Assembly: GCF_001428665.1 (NCBI RefSeq)
Contig: NZ_LMIJ01000003.1
Location: 165,873-229,872, forward strand
Length of the DNA: 64,000 nt
Direction of reading: 5' to 3'
DNA from: Acidovorax sp. Root219
GTDB taxonomy: Bacteria > Pseudomonadota > Gammaproteobacteria > Burkholderiales > Burkholderiaceae_C
Numbering within the stretch: the stretch's first letter is position 1; the number at the start of each line of letters is the position of its first letter. A program made the position numbers and the translations under genes. The notes below the pieces were generated by a model that saw only the letters and a list, made by a program, of their open reading frames with translations, was not told where the DNA came from and ran no database searches. Shown one piece after another: positions 41,388-49,884 of the stretch.

Positions 41388-42425
41388 ATGAAAACAAACC
41401 TGATTGCCCTTTCGCTCGGTGGCGCCCTGCTGTGCGCCACTGCTGCCACCCACGCCCAGAGCTCCGTGCAACTCATGGGCCTGACCGATGTGTTCGTCGG
41501 CTCCCTGCGCAACGCGGGTGATGCCGGCCGCGCCACGGTGCTCAACAGCGGTGGCATGACCACCTCGTGGTTTGGCGTCAAGGGCACCGAAGACCTCGGC
41601 GGCGGCCTCAAGGCCAACTTCGCACTGACCTCGTTCATCAAGGTGGACAGCGGAGTGCAGGGCCGCTTCGTGAACGACACCTTCTTCTCGCGCGATGCCA
41701 ACGTGGGCCTGTCGGGCGGCTTCGGCACGGTGACCGTGGGCCGGGGCCTGGCGCCCAACTTCCTGCCCTCGATCCTGTCGAACCCGATGGGCGATTCGTT
41801 CACCTTCGCGCCGCTGATCCTGCACATGAACGTGCCGCTGTTCAACGGCACCGGCTGGACGGCCACCACGCCGTCGGACACGGGCTGGTCCAACGAAATC
41901 ATCTACAGCACGCCGAGCATGGGTGGGCTCACCGTGAACGCGCACTACCAGGTGGGTGAGGTCGCCAATGACAACGGCAAGAAGAACATTGGCCTGAACG
42001 CGCTGTACTTCAACGGCCCGCTCACGCTGACCGGCTTCTATGAGCGCGACCAGGTCAGCAACCCCGCCGTGCCCAACACCTACCTGGGCACCACCAAGGC
42101 CGACTGGATGCTGGGTGGCGCCTACGACTTCACCGTGGTCAAGGCCTTCGCCAGCTACGGCCAGGCCAAAGCCGACAACACCACCAACAAGGCCAAGACC
42201 CTGCAGTTGGGCGTGGCCGTACCGGTGTTCAGCACTGGCAAGGTGCTGGCCTCGTGGGCCCAAACCGAAATGACGGCCACCGATGTGTCGCGCAAGACCT
42301 TCTCGCTGGGCTACGACCACTTCCTTTCCAAGCGCACCGACCTGTATGCGATGCTGATGAACGACCGCATCACGGCGCGCACCACCGGCAACAGCTTCGG
42401 CCTCGGAATCCGCCACAGGTTCTGA
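41388..42425 (+). CDS. Gram-negative trimeric porin
   Basis: The 345-residue outer-membrane protein has a signal peptide (cleavage probably after THA in AATHAQSS), alternating amphipathic beta strands, and a C-terminal phenylalanine (GLGIRHRF) needed for BAM-dependent insertion. It belongs to the betaproteobacterial 16-strand porin class. AGGAG precedes the start. Position between purine genes suggests, but does not show, that it admits purines or allantoin. Confidence 0.93.
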   Translation: MKTNLIALSLGGALLCATAATHAQSSVQLMGLTDVFVGSLRNAGDAGRATVLNSGGMTTSWFGVKGTEDLGGGLKANFALTSFIKVDSGVQGRFVNDTFFSRDANVGLSGGFGTVTVGRGLAPNFLPSILSNPMGDSFTFAPLILHMNVPLFNGTGWTATTPSDTGWSNEIIYSTPSMGGLTVNAHYQVGEVANDNGKKNIGLNALYFNGPLTLTGFYERDQVSNPAVPNTYLGTTKADWMLGGAYDFTVVKAFASYGQAKADNTTNKAKTLQLGVAVPVFSTGKVLASWAQTEMTATDVSRKTFSLGYDHFLSKRTDLYAMLMNDRITARTTGNSFGLGIRHRF

Positions 42426-42457
42426 TGCCAGCGCCGCCCGGGCAGCCTGGCGGTTGA

Positions 42458-43801
42458 CTACAGCACCAGGATGGCCCGGAAGTCGTTGACGTTGGTGTGC
42501 GTGGGCCCGGTGACCAGCAGGTCGCCAAGGGCCGCAAAGTAGCCCCAGGCGTCGTTGCGCTGCAGGGCGTCTTCGATGTCGGCGCCCGCCGCGTGGGCGC
42601 GGTGCAGGGTGTCGGGGACCACGAAGGCCCCCGCGTTGTTCTCGACGCCGTCGATGCCGTCGGTGTCGGCAGCCAGCGCCCACACCGACGCTTCGCCCTG
42701 CAGCGCCTTGGCCAGCCCCAGGCAGAACTCGCCGGCGCGGCCGCCGCGGCCGCGGGGGGCGTCGGGCGCGCGCGGGCGCACCGTGACCGTGGTTTCGCCA
42801 CCCGAGAGGATGACGCAGGGCTTGGTGAACGGCTGGCCCCGGCGCGCCACCGAGCGCGCCATGGCCGCATGCACCTTGCCCACATCACGCGACTCGCCTT
42901 CGATCTCGTCCGAGAGGATGACGGCGTCCACGCCTGCCGCGCGCGCCGCTGCGGCCGCAGCCTCCAGCGCCTGCCAGGGCGTGGCCACCAGGTGCACGGC
43001 ATGGCCTTCGAACACGGCGTCGCCGGGCTTGGGGGTTTCCAGCGCACCGTCGCGCAGGGCCTGCAGGGTCTGGTGCGGCACCTCGATGCCGTAGCGCACC
43101 AGGATGGCCAGCGCATCGGCGCAGGTCGTGGCGTCGGGCACGGTGGGGCCGCTGGCGATGACCGAAGGGTCGTCGCCCGGCACGTCGCTGATGGTCAGCG
43201 TGACCACGCGCGCCGGCCCGCAGGCCGCCGCCAGCCGCCCGCCCTTGATGCGCGAGAGGTGCTTGCGCACGCAGTTCATCTCGGCGATGTCGGCGCCGCT
43301 CTCCAGCAGCGCGCGGTTGATGCGCTGCTTGTCATCGAGCGTCAGGCCCTCGCCCGGCAGGGTGAGCAGCGAGGAGCCCCCGCCCGAGATCAGGCACAGC
43401 ACCAGGTCGTCGGCGGTCAGGCCTTCGGTCAACGCCAGCAGGCGCTCTGCGGCGGCTTCGCCGGCGGCGTCGGGCACAGGGTGCGCGGCTTCGACCACCT
43501 CGATGCGCTGCACCAGGCCCTCGGGCCGAGGTGGAACGTGCCCGTAGCGGGTGACCACCAGGCCCGACAGCGGCGCGTCGTGCGGCCACAGGGCTTCGAG
43601 CGCCTGGGCCATGGCGCCACCGGCCTTGCCGCCCCCCAGCACCAGGGTGCGCCCGCGCGGGGGCGCTGGCAGCCAGGCGCGCATGCCGTGCAGGGGCTGG
43701 GCGCTGCGCACGGCAACGTCGAACAGGCCCCGCAGAAAGCCGCGCGGATCGGTGTGAAAATCAGGCAACAGGCCGGGTTGGGGAAGAGAGATGTCGGGCA
43801 T
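42458..43801 (-). CDS. ttuD: Glycerate 2-kinase (MOFRL family)
   Basis: The 447-residue protein has the glycerate kinase/MOFRL architecture: the N-terminal block LVLGGGKAGGAMAQALE, SGGGSSLLTLP, the conserved KHLSRIKGG, and the C-terminal MOFRL motif region SGGETTVTV with GRAGEFCLGLA. It phosphorylates D-glycerate to 2-phosphoglycerate. In a purine-degrading region it would assimilate glyoxylate from ureidoglycolate through tartronate semialdehyde, although the gcl, hyi and glxR genes are not in this window. It is convergent with the porin. An ATG nine bases earlier is equally possible. Confidence 0.92.
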   Translation of the reverse strand: MPDISLPQPGLLPDFHTDPRGFLRGLFDVAVRSAQPLHGMRAWLPAPPRGRTLVLGGGKAGGAMAQALEALWPHDAPLSGLVVTRYGHVPPRPEGLVQRIEVVEAAHPVPDAAGEAAAERLLALTEGLTADDLVLCLISGGGSSLLTLPGEGLTLDDKQRINRALLESGADIAEMNCVRKHLSRIKGGRLAAACGPARVVTLTISDVPGDDPSVIASGPTVPDATTCADALAILVRYGIEVPHQTLQALRDGALETPKPGDAVFEGHAVHLVATPWQALEAAAAAARAAGVDAVILSDEIEGESRDVGKVHAAMARSVARRGQPFTKPCVILSGGETTVTVRPRAPDAPRGRGGRAGEFCLGLAKALQGEASVWALAADTDGIDGVENNAGAFVVPDTLHRAHAAGADIEDALQRNDAWGYFAALGDLLVTGPTHTNVNDFRAILVL

Positions 43802-43913
43802 GGTGCACATTGTGCGTGGCCTCGGGCGGACCGGTGTAAACCCGGGGCCGCTGTAACGCAAATGTCACACCCGCCCGGTATGGTGAACCCCCTAGAAGTG
43901 ACAAATTGCAACC

Positions 43914-45785
43914 ATGGCGCACCCCAAGCAAGAACGTCTCGACCGCATGCTCGCGCTGCTGTCGCCCGCCGCACGGCTGGGGTCGGGACCGCTGGCGCGG
44001 CTGATGCGCGGTGGCGGCCTGCACTGCGTGTTCCAGCCGCTCGGGGACCTGCGCGAAGGCAGCATCTTTGCCCATGAGGCCCTGATCCGCGGCCCCGAGG
44101 GCTCAGCCCTGCACACGCCCGACGTGCTGCTGGACCTGGCGCGGCGCGAGGGCCTGCTGCTGGATTTCGAGCTGGTGTGCGTTTTCACGGCGCTGCGCGA
44201 CTGGGGCGACCATGGTGCGCCCGGACGGCTGTTCGTGAACATCAGCGCCGATGCATTGGTGCATGCCGTGGCCCTTTGTGGCGAGCGCCGCCTGGGCGAG
44301 ACGGTGCGCGCCTTCGGCGTGAGCGCACGCATGCTGGTGTTCGAGATCACCGAGCACGAGCGCGTGACCGACATGCCCGCGCTGCGCGAGGCCATCCGCG
44401 AGGTGCATGCCTGCGGCGCGCGCCTGGCGCTCGACGATTTCGGCGATGGGCGCTCCAGCCTGCGCCTGTGGTCCGAGGTCAAGCCCGACTTCGTGAAGAT
44501 CGACCGCTATTTCATCCACGACATCAGCGAGCACCCCGAGAACCTGCAGATGCTGCAGGCCATCAAAGGCATTGCCGACGTGTTCGGCACCACGCTGATC
44601 GCCGAGGGCATCGAGACGCGCGACGACCTGCGCGCCCTGCGCGACCTGGCCATCCCCTACGGCCAGGGCTGGGTGCTGGGCCGCCCGGCGCGCACCCCGC
44701 GCGAGGCCATCGACGGCCCCGCGCTCGACGTGCTGCAGGACCGCCGCGTCGCCGTGCTGCCGCACCTGGGCCAGACGGCACGCCCGGGCATTCTGCGCAG
44801 CCTGATGGTGGTGCAGGCACCCACCGTGACACCGGCCACCAGCAACGACGAGGTGGCCGCCCTGCTGCAGGAGCGGGTGGACCTGCATGCGCTGGCCGTG
44901 GTGGACGGCACGCGCCCCGTGGCGTTGATCAACCGCCAGCAGTTCATGAACCACTACGCCACGCTGTACTTTCGCGAAGTGCATGGCCGCAAGCCCTGCA
45001 TCGTCTTTGCCAACAGCACGCCGCGCGTGGTGGAGCTCGACTGCGACGTGGACCAGCTCGTGGGCATCCTCACCTCGCAGGACCAGCGCTACCTGAGCGA
45101 TGGCTACATCGTCACCGACAACGGCCGCTACGTGGGCCTGGGCACCGGCGACCAACTGGTGCGCGCGGTGACCGAGACACGCATCGAGGCCGCACGCCAC
45201 GCCAACCCGCTGACCTTTCTGCCCGGCAACATCCCCATCAGCATGCACATGCAGCGCCTGCTGGAGAGCGGCACCGAGTTCGTGGCCTGCTATGCGGACC
45301 TGAACAACTTCAAGCCCTTCAACGACCACTACGGCTACTGGCGCGGCGACCAGATGATCCGCCTGGTGGCGCGCCTGGCCACCACGCACTGCGACGCGCG
45401 GCGCGACTTCGTGGGCCATGTGGGCGGCGACGATTTCATGCTCATCTTCCAGAGCAGCAACTGGCTGCAGCGCTGCAAGAACATCGTGGACGAGTTCGCG
45501 CGCGAGGCGCTGACCCTGTTCGACGACGGCGCGCGTGCCATGGGCGGCATCCACTCCGAAGACCGCCACGGCGTGCGCCGCTTCTTTCCGTGCACCACGC
45601 TGGCCATTGGCGCCGTGCGCATACAGCCCGGCACCTACCGCCATGCCGAAGAGGTGGCCAACCTGGCCGCCGTGGCCAAGCACGAGGCCAAGCTCGCATC
45701 CACCGGCGTGGTGCTGCACGGCGGCGAGCTGCCCGGGCCGCCGCACAACGCCCTGCGCGCTCTGCAAAGCGTTCTGGCGGCCTGA
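43914..45785 (+). CDS. EAL-CBS-GGDEF c-di-GMP phosphodiesterase-type protein
   Basis: The 623-residue soluble protein has an EAL domain (about 30-270) with intact catalytic motifs: HEALIRGP, FVNIS, FEITEHE, LDDFGDG, VKIDR, AEGIET and QGWVLGRP. A CBS pair (about 295-425) and a GGDEF-like domain (about 440-610) follow. The latter reads GGDDF, so cyclase activity is doubtful and it may instead bind GTP or regulate the EAL domain; the CBS pair could sense an adenine nucleotide. It most likely degrades c-di-GMP. It is convergent with puuD (13 bases apart). Confidence 0.92.
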   Translation: MAHPKQERLDRMLALLSPAARLGSGPLARLMRGGGLHCVFQPLGDLREGSIFAHEALIRGPEGSALHTPDVLLDLARREGLLLDFELVCVFTALRDWGDHGAPGRLFVNISADALVHAVALCGERRLGETVRAFGVSARMLVFEITEHERVTDMPALREAIREVHACGARLALDDFGDGRSSLRLWSEVKPDFVKIDRYFIHDISEHPENLQMLQAIKGIADVFGTTLIAEGIETRDDLRALRDLAIPYGQGWVLGRPARTPREAIDGPALDVLQDRRVAVLPHLGQTARPGILRSLMVVQAPTVTPATSNDEVAALLQERVDLHALAVVDGTRPVALINRQQFMNHYATLYFREVHGRKPCIVFANSTPRVVELDCDVDQLVGILTSQDQRYLSDGYIVTDNGRYVGLGTGDQLVRAVTETRIEAARHANPLTFLPGNIPISMHMQRLLESGTEFVACYADLNNFKPFNDHYGYWRGDQMIRLVARLATTHCDARRDFVGHVGGDDFMLIFQSSNWLQRCKNIVDEFAREALTLFDDGARAMGGIHSEDRHGVRRFFPCTTLAIGAVRIQPGTYRHAEEVANLAAVAKHEAKLASTGVVLHGGELPGPPHNALRALQSVLAA

Positions 45786-45798
45786 TATCAGCGCAGCA

Positions 45799-47094
45799 TC
45801 AGGGCACCTTCGCGCCGTCCTGGAACCAGCGGCCGATCAGCGCGCGCTCGGCGTCGGTCATCTGCGTGGCATTGTTCATGGGCATGAGCTTTTGCACCAC
45901 GGCCTGCTGGTAGACCGCCTGGGCGTGCTGCTTGACCAGGGCCGGTGAATCCAGGCGCATGTTCTTCATCTGCACCTGGGCGCCATGGCACAAATAGCAG
46001 CGTTGTTCGAGCACCGTCTGCACGGCAGCGAAGTCGCTGCCCCCGCCGGCCGCAGCGGGTGCCGCAGGAGCAGGCGCAGCCTGCGAAGCCGTGGAGGCGC
46101 TGGAGGCCGCAGGGGCCGCCACCGCCGCCGGCTTGGCGGCAGCCACGGGCGCGGGCGCTGGTACCGGCGCGGGCCGCATCCAGACAATCGCGCCGACCAG
46201 GGCCACCACGCCCACCAGCGCATAGGGCAGCGGGTTCGGGTTGCGGCCGAGCTTGTAGCCGTGGCGCATCACGAAGAACTGGCGGATGGCGGCGCCCGCA
46301 AACATCATGATGATCAGCACCAGCCAGTTCTGTGGGTGGCTCCAGGTAAAGCTGTAGTGGTTGCTCAGCATCGCAAAGATCACCGGCAGCGTGAAATAGG
46401 TGTTGTGCACGCTGCGCTGCTTGCCGCGCTTGCCGTGGATCGGGTCCACGTTCTGCCCGGTGCGGATCTGGCGCACCACGGTGCGCTGGCCAGGGATGAT
46501 CCAGAAGAACACGTTGGCGCTCATCGAGGTGGCGATCATCGCCCCCACCAGCAAAAAGGCCGCACGCCCGGCGAACAGGTGGCAGGCCAGCCACGAGGCG
46601 ATGCACACCAGCACCAGCACCAGCCCGCCGACGATGGCGTCGCCGTTCTTCTTTTGCCCGAAGATGCGGCAGATGCCGTCGTACAGCAGCCAGAACACCA
46701 CCAAAAAGGCCAGCGCCGCGCCAATGGCCGCGGGCGGAGCCCAGTCCATGCGCGACTTGTCGATCAGGTAGGTGCCCGCGCTCCACAGGTAGGACAGGGT
46801 AAACAGCGCAAAGCCGCTGAGCCAGGTGCTGTAGCTTTCCCAATAGAACCAGTGCAGGTGCTTGGGCAGCTCGGGCGGGGAGACGGCGAACTTGACCGGG
46901 TGGTAGAACCCGCCGCCGTGCACGGCCCAGAGCTCGCCGCTCACGCCCTGCTTCTTGAGGTCCTCGTCTTCGGGCGGCGTGAGGCTGCTGTCCAGAAAGA
47001 CGAAGTAGAACGACGAGCCAACCCAGGCGATGGCGGTGATGACATGGACCCAGCGCAGCAGCAGGTTGGCCCAGTCGAGAAGGTAGTTTTCCAT
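45799..47094 (-). CDS. puuD: Urate dehydrogenase/oxidase PuuD with C-terminal cytochrome c domain
   Basis: The 431-residue integral membrane protein oxidises urate to 5-hydroxyisourate and passes electrons to a cytochrome chain. The N-terminal part (about 1-305) has eight or nine helices with WVHVITAIAWVGSSFYF and the GGGFYHPVKF block of the Urate_ox_N family. An Ala/Pro-rich linker (about 305-350) leads to a c-type domain with CYLCH and a Met ligand near the end (KLMPMNN). No soluble uricase was seen, so PuuD is the urate step. Upstream lies a degenerate copy of the GntR operator. Confidence 0.95.
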   Translation of the reverse strand: MENYLLDWANLLLRWVHVITAIAWVGSSFYFVFLDSSLTPPEDEDLKKQGVSGELWAVHGGGFYHPVKFAVSPPELPKHLHWFYWESYSTWLSGFALFTLSYLWSAGTYLIDKSRMDWAPPAAIGAALAFLVVFWLLYDGICRIFGQKKNGDAIVGGLVLVLVCIASWLACHLFAGRAAFLLVGAMIATSMSANVFFWIIPGQRTVVRQIRTGQNVDPIHGKRGKQRSVHNTYFTLPVIFAMLSNHYSFTWSHPQNWLVLIIMMFAGAAIRQFFVMRHGYKLGRNPNPLPYALVGVVALVGAIVWMRPAPVPAPAPVAAAKPAAVAAPAASSASTASQAAPAPAAPAAAGGGSDFAAVQTVLEQRCYLCHGAQVQMKNMRLDSPALVKQHAQAVYQQAVVQKLMPMNNATQMTDAERALIGRWFQDGAKVP

Positions 47095-47263
47095 TTTTTC
47101 TCAACCTTGGCGGCGTGGGGGGAACACACCGCTGTACAACCTGCTCACCACTGCGGGCGCTCTGAGCAGAAGATGGGGTCGCGCACCTTGGCAATGTCTG
47201 CCGGGGCACCGCTGCGACCCAAAGGCCCCGAACCACGCCAAACGGCCGGTTCAGATCCTGTGT

Positions 47264-47280
47264 GAAAGTGTATGCAGGAA
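47264..47280. promoter_or_regulatory. Possible GntR operator half-site upstream of puuD
   Basis: GAAAGTGTATGCAGGAA shares AAAGTGTAT and CA with the perfect palindrome at 49147-49168. It lies about 170 bases before the puuD start, in the 218-base gap between puuD and xdhC, which has no other recognisable feature. Confidence 0.35.
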
Positions 47281-47312
47281 TTGTTCCCGATTCCAGTCCT
47301 GTCGCCGGCCTT

Positions 47313-48167
47313 TCAGGCCTGTGAATACCCTTGCAGCGGATTTGCGACAGCCTGGGCTGCGGCAACCGACTGCAACAGCTGTGCCGCCACGGCCACGGCA
47401 ATCACCTCGGGCTCCTTGCCGGGGATGCCCGGCACGCCGATGGGGCAGGTCACCTGCGCCAGCTCGCGCGGGCTGAAGCCCCGCGCCGTGAGCCGGCTGG
47501 TGAAGGTGGCCCACTTGGTCTTGCTGCCGATGAGCCCGATGAACGGCAGGTCGCCGCGCTCACGCTGGCGCTTGAGGCAGGCGGCCACCACGTCCAGGTC
47601 TTCGGCGTGGCTGAAGCTCATGATGAGCACGCGCGAGCCGGGTGCCAGCGCGGGCACGGCCATCTGCACGGGCTCGGAATGTTCGCAGTGCACGTTGGGC
47701 GGCAGCGCGGCGGGGAAAATCCCGTCACGGCTGTCGATCCAGGTCAGCGCAAAGGGCAGCGGCGCCAGCGTGCGCGCCAGGGCATGGCCCACATGGCCGC
47801 CGCCGAACAGCGCCACCGGGTGCAAATCGGCCGTCAGGCGCCGGGCCAGGACCGGTGCGTCCTGCGCGGCCACACATTCGAATTCGAGGTACACCACGCC
47901 ACCGCAGCACTGGCCGAGCGCCGGGCCCAGGGCAAAGCGCATCGGTGCCGGGTCGTTCGCGGCGCTGGGGTCCGCCAGGCGGCGGCGCGCCTCGGCGATG
48001 GCCTGGTGCTCCAGGTGGCCGCCGCCGATGGTGCCCACCAACCTGCCTGCGAACACGGCCATCCACGCGCCCGATTCACGCGGCACGGAGCCTTGGGTAG
48101 ACTCCACTGTCACCAGACACGCCGGTTCGGCCGCAAGGCCTTCCAGCAACAAAAGCAAGTTCTCCAC
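47313..48167 (-). CDS. xdhC: Xanthine dehydrogenase accessory protein XdhC
   Basis: The 284-residue protein sulfurates the molybdenum cofactor and hands it to XdhB. The N-terminal XdhC_CoxI domain has VTVESTQGSVPRESGAWM and GTIGGGHLE; the C-terminal Rossmann domain has VALFGGGHVGHALA and IGLIGSKTKWATF. A GTG start with AAAGGA upstream is preferred over a non-SD start at 48221. The gene is separated from xdhAB by more than 9 kb. It is in the same direction as puuD, 218 bases upstream of it, and divergent from the TonB-like lipoprotein gene with 34 bases between starts. Confidence 0.92.
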   Translation of the reverse strand: MENLLLLLEGLAAEPACLVTVESTQGSVPRESGAWMAVFAGRLVGTIGGGHLEHQAIAEARRRLADPSAANDPAPMRFALGPALGQCCGGVVYLEFECVAAQDAPVLARRLTADLHPVALFGGGHVGHALARTLAPLPFALTWIDSRDGIFPAALPPNVHCEHSEPVQMAVPALAPGSRVLIMSFSHAEDLDVVAACLKRQRERGDLPFIGLIGSKTKWATFTSRLTARGFSPRELAQVTCPIGVPGIPGKEPEVIAVAVAAQLLQSVAAAQAVANPLQGYSQA

Positions 48168-48201
48168 TGCCGCCGTCCTTTCGTTACACCACCAGCCCAC
48201 C

Positions 48202-48753
48202 ATGCCCGATACCCCGCCCAATCAACGCCCCGGCAAAGGCCGCCACTGGCTGCTGGCGGGCATCATGGCCGCTGTTGGCGCCTTGGTCGCTTCCTGCAAG
48301 TCTGCGCCCGAATCCACACCCGCACCAGCCACGCCAGAGAGCCGCCCTCCCACCAGTACCGACATCCAGGGCGTGAAGGGCCCGGTGCCGGCCACCGCGG
48401 GCTCGGCCCGCCCCTCGGCGGCCGCCACGCCCCGCGCCTACCGGCAGGACGGCGCCACCCACCTCTACGGCCTGAACGCCGAGCGCATCTTCAAGGGCAA
48501 GCTGCAACCCCAGCTGTACGCCATCGGCGTGATCGAGGTGGACATCGACCGCACCGGCAAGGTCACGCGGGTGAACTGGCTGCGCGCCCCGCGCCATGCG
48601 CCCGAGGTGGTCAAGGAGATCGAGCGCACCATCCGCGCCGCCGCCCCCTTCCCGGTGCCCACCCGCATGGGCAAGGTGACCTACACCGAGACCTGGCTGT
48701 GGGACAAGAGCGGCAAGTTCCAACTCGATACCCTCACCGAAGGCCAGCTCTAA
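48202..48753 (+). CDS. TonB C-terminal domain lipoprotein
   Basis: The 183-residue protein has a hydrophobic N-terminus ending in a lipobox (ALVASC), a Pro/Ala/Ser/Thr-rich linker and a TonB C-terminal-like domain (about 95-180), with YAIGVIEVDIDRTGKVTRV as the clearest block. Unlike energy-transducing TonB, it would be anchored by lipid rather than a membrane helix, so it may span the periplasm in a structural rather than an energy role. It converges with and overlaps hiuH by four bases. Confidence 0.75.
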   Translation: MPDTPPNQRPGKGRHWLLAGIMAAVGALVASCKSAPESTPAPATPESRPPTSTDIQGVKGPVPATAGSARPSAAATPRAYRQDGATHLYGLNAERIFKGKLQPQLYAIGVIEVDIDRTGKVTRVNWLRAPRHAPEVVKEIERTIRAAAPFPVPTRMGKVTYTETWLWDKSGKFQLDTLTEGQL

Positions 48754-49100
48754 GAGCCCCTGTACGTCGAGTAGCTCCACGGGCTCACCAGCAGCGGCAC
48801 GTGGTAGTGCTGGTCTTCGTGCGCAATGCCGAAGTCCAGGCTCACCTGGTTCAGAAAGTTCGGCTCGGGCAAAGTGACGCCTTTGGCCTTGAAGTACCCC
48901 GCCACGTCAAAGCGCAGCCGGTAGGTGCCGGCACGCACGCTGGCGTTGTCGAACAGCGGCGCATCGGTGCGGCCATCGTGGTTGAGCACCAGGCGCTGCA
49001 GCAAGGTGGCGGCGTCGCCATGGGTGGAATACAGGGCCACTTCCATGCCAGCGGCGGGGCAGCCGTGCATCGTGTCCAGAACATGTGTGCTCAAGCCCAT
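48750..49100 (-). CDS. hiuH: 5-hydroxyisourate hydrolase
   Basis: The 116-residue transthyretin-like enzyme converts 5-hydroxyisourate to OHCU, the step after PuuD. It opens with LSTHVLDTMHGCPAAGM, contains HYHVPLLVSPWSYSTY, and ends in the diagnostic tetrapeptide YRGS. Active-site His and Arg residues are present. AGGAG lies before the ATG. It is divergent from the GntR gene and shares the 22-base palindromic operator with it, so both are likely repressed by that GntR. Confidence 0.96.
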   Translation of the reverse strand: MGLSTHVLDTMHGCPAAGMEVALYSTHGDAATLLQRLVLNHDGRTDAPLFDNASVRAGTYRLRFDVAGYFKAKGVTLPEPNFLNQVSLDFGIAHEDQHYHVPLLVSPWSYSTYRGS

Positions 49101-49146
49101 AGGGATTCTCCTGAAGGATGGAGGCCGTAAAAACGCGACCTGTAGA

Positions 49147-49168
49147 CTAAAAGTGTATACACTTTTAG
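49147..49168. promoter_or_regulatory. Perfect 22-base palindrome, GntR operator
   Basis: The half CTAAAAGTGTA is followed immediately by its exact reverse complement, giving a 22-base palindrome centred on GTATAC. It is 47 bases before the hiuH start and 23 bases before the GntR start. GTATAC-centred sites are typical of FadR/VanR-type GntR proteins, so autoregulation and control of hiuH and the puuE operon are very likely. Confidence 0.85.
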
Positions 49169-49190
49169 CCAATCCTCCTATCATGTCGCC

Positions 49191-49880
49191 ATGGAATCTT
49201 CATCCACCAGTGCCATCGTCGAAGCGTTGACCCGCGCCATCGTTGAACACCGCCTGCAGCCGGGCACCAAGCTCGCCGAGCAGAAGCTTGCCGACCATTT
49301 CGGCGTATCGCGCACGCTGGTGCGCCAGGCGCTGTTCCAGATGGCGCAGAACAAGCTCGTCACGCTGGAGCCCGCGCGCGGCGCCTTCGTCTCCACCCCC
49401 TCGGTCGAAGAAGCGCGCCAGGTGTTCGCCGTGCGCCGCATGCTCGAAACCGAGATGACCCGCGCCTTCGTGCGCAGCGTCACCCCCGCCAAGATCAAGG
49501 CCCTGCGCGCCCACGTCGCCAGCGAGAAGGCCGCCATGGGCACGGCCGACGCCAGCAGCCGCACCGAACTGCTGGGTGACTTCCACGTGCGCATGGCCGA
49601 GCTCATGGGCAACGAGGTGCTGGCCCACCTGCTGGGCGACCTGATCTCGCGCTGCGCGCTGATCACGCTGATGTACCAGTCGGCCAGCGCCGCCGAGCAC
49701 TCGCACGAAGAGCATGGCGAAATCGTGACGGCCCTGGCCGCGCGCAACGAAGACCATGCCGTGGCCCTCATGCAGTCGCACCTCGAACATGTCGAGGCCA
49801 GCCTGACCTTCGACCGCAAACGCCCCGCCAGCGACCTGGCCATGGCGCTCGCCCCCGTCACCGCTTCGCAAGTCCACTGA
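49191..49880 (+). CDS. GntR-family (FCD) regulator of the urate/allantoin operon
   Basis: The 229-residue protein has a winged HTH (about 8-75, with EQKLADHFGVSRTLVRQALF) and an FCD effector domain with conserved acidic and His residues (HSHEEHGEIV). It is the first gene of an operon with puuE (4-base gap), uraD-allC and the M20 hydrolase. The perfect palindrome just upstream is the obvious operator. The inducer may be urate, allantoin or a nearby intermediate. Confidence 0.93.
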   Translation: MESSSTSAIVEALTRAIVEHRLQPGTKLAEQKLADHFGVSRTLVRQALFQMAQNKLVTLEPARGAFVSTPSVEEARQVFAVRRMLETEMTRAFVRSVTPAKIKALRAHVASEKAAMGTADASSRTELLGDFHVRMAELMGNEVLAHLLGDLISRCALITLMYQSASAAEHSHEEHGEIVTALAARNEDHAVALMQSHLEHVEASLTFDRKRPASDLAMALAPVTASQVH

Positions 49881-49884
49881 CACC

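Noticed and set aside
45985-47265. A 426-codon plus-strand frame opposite puuD
   Set aside because: PuuD is intact on the minus strand and the plus frame has no motif.
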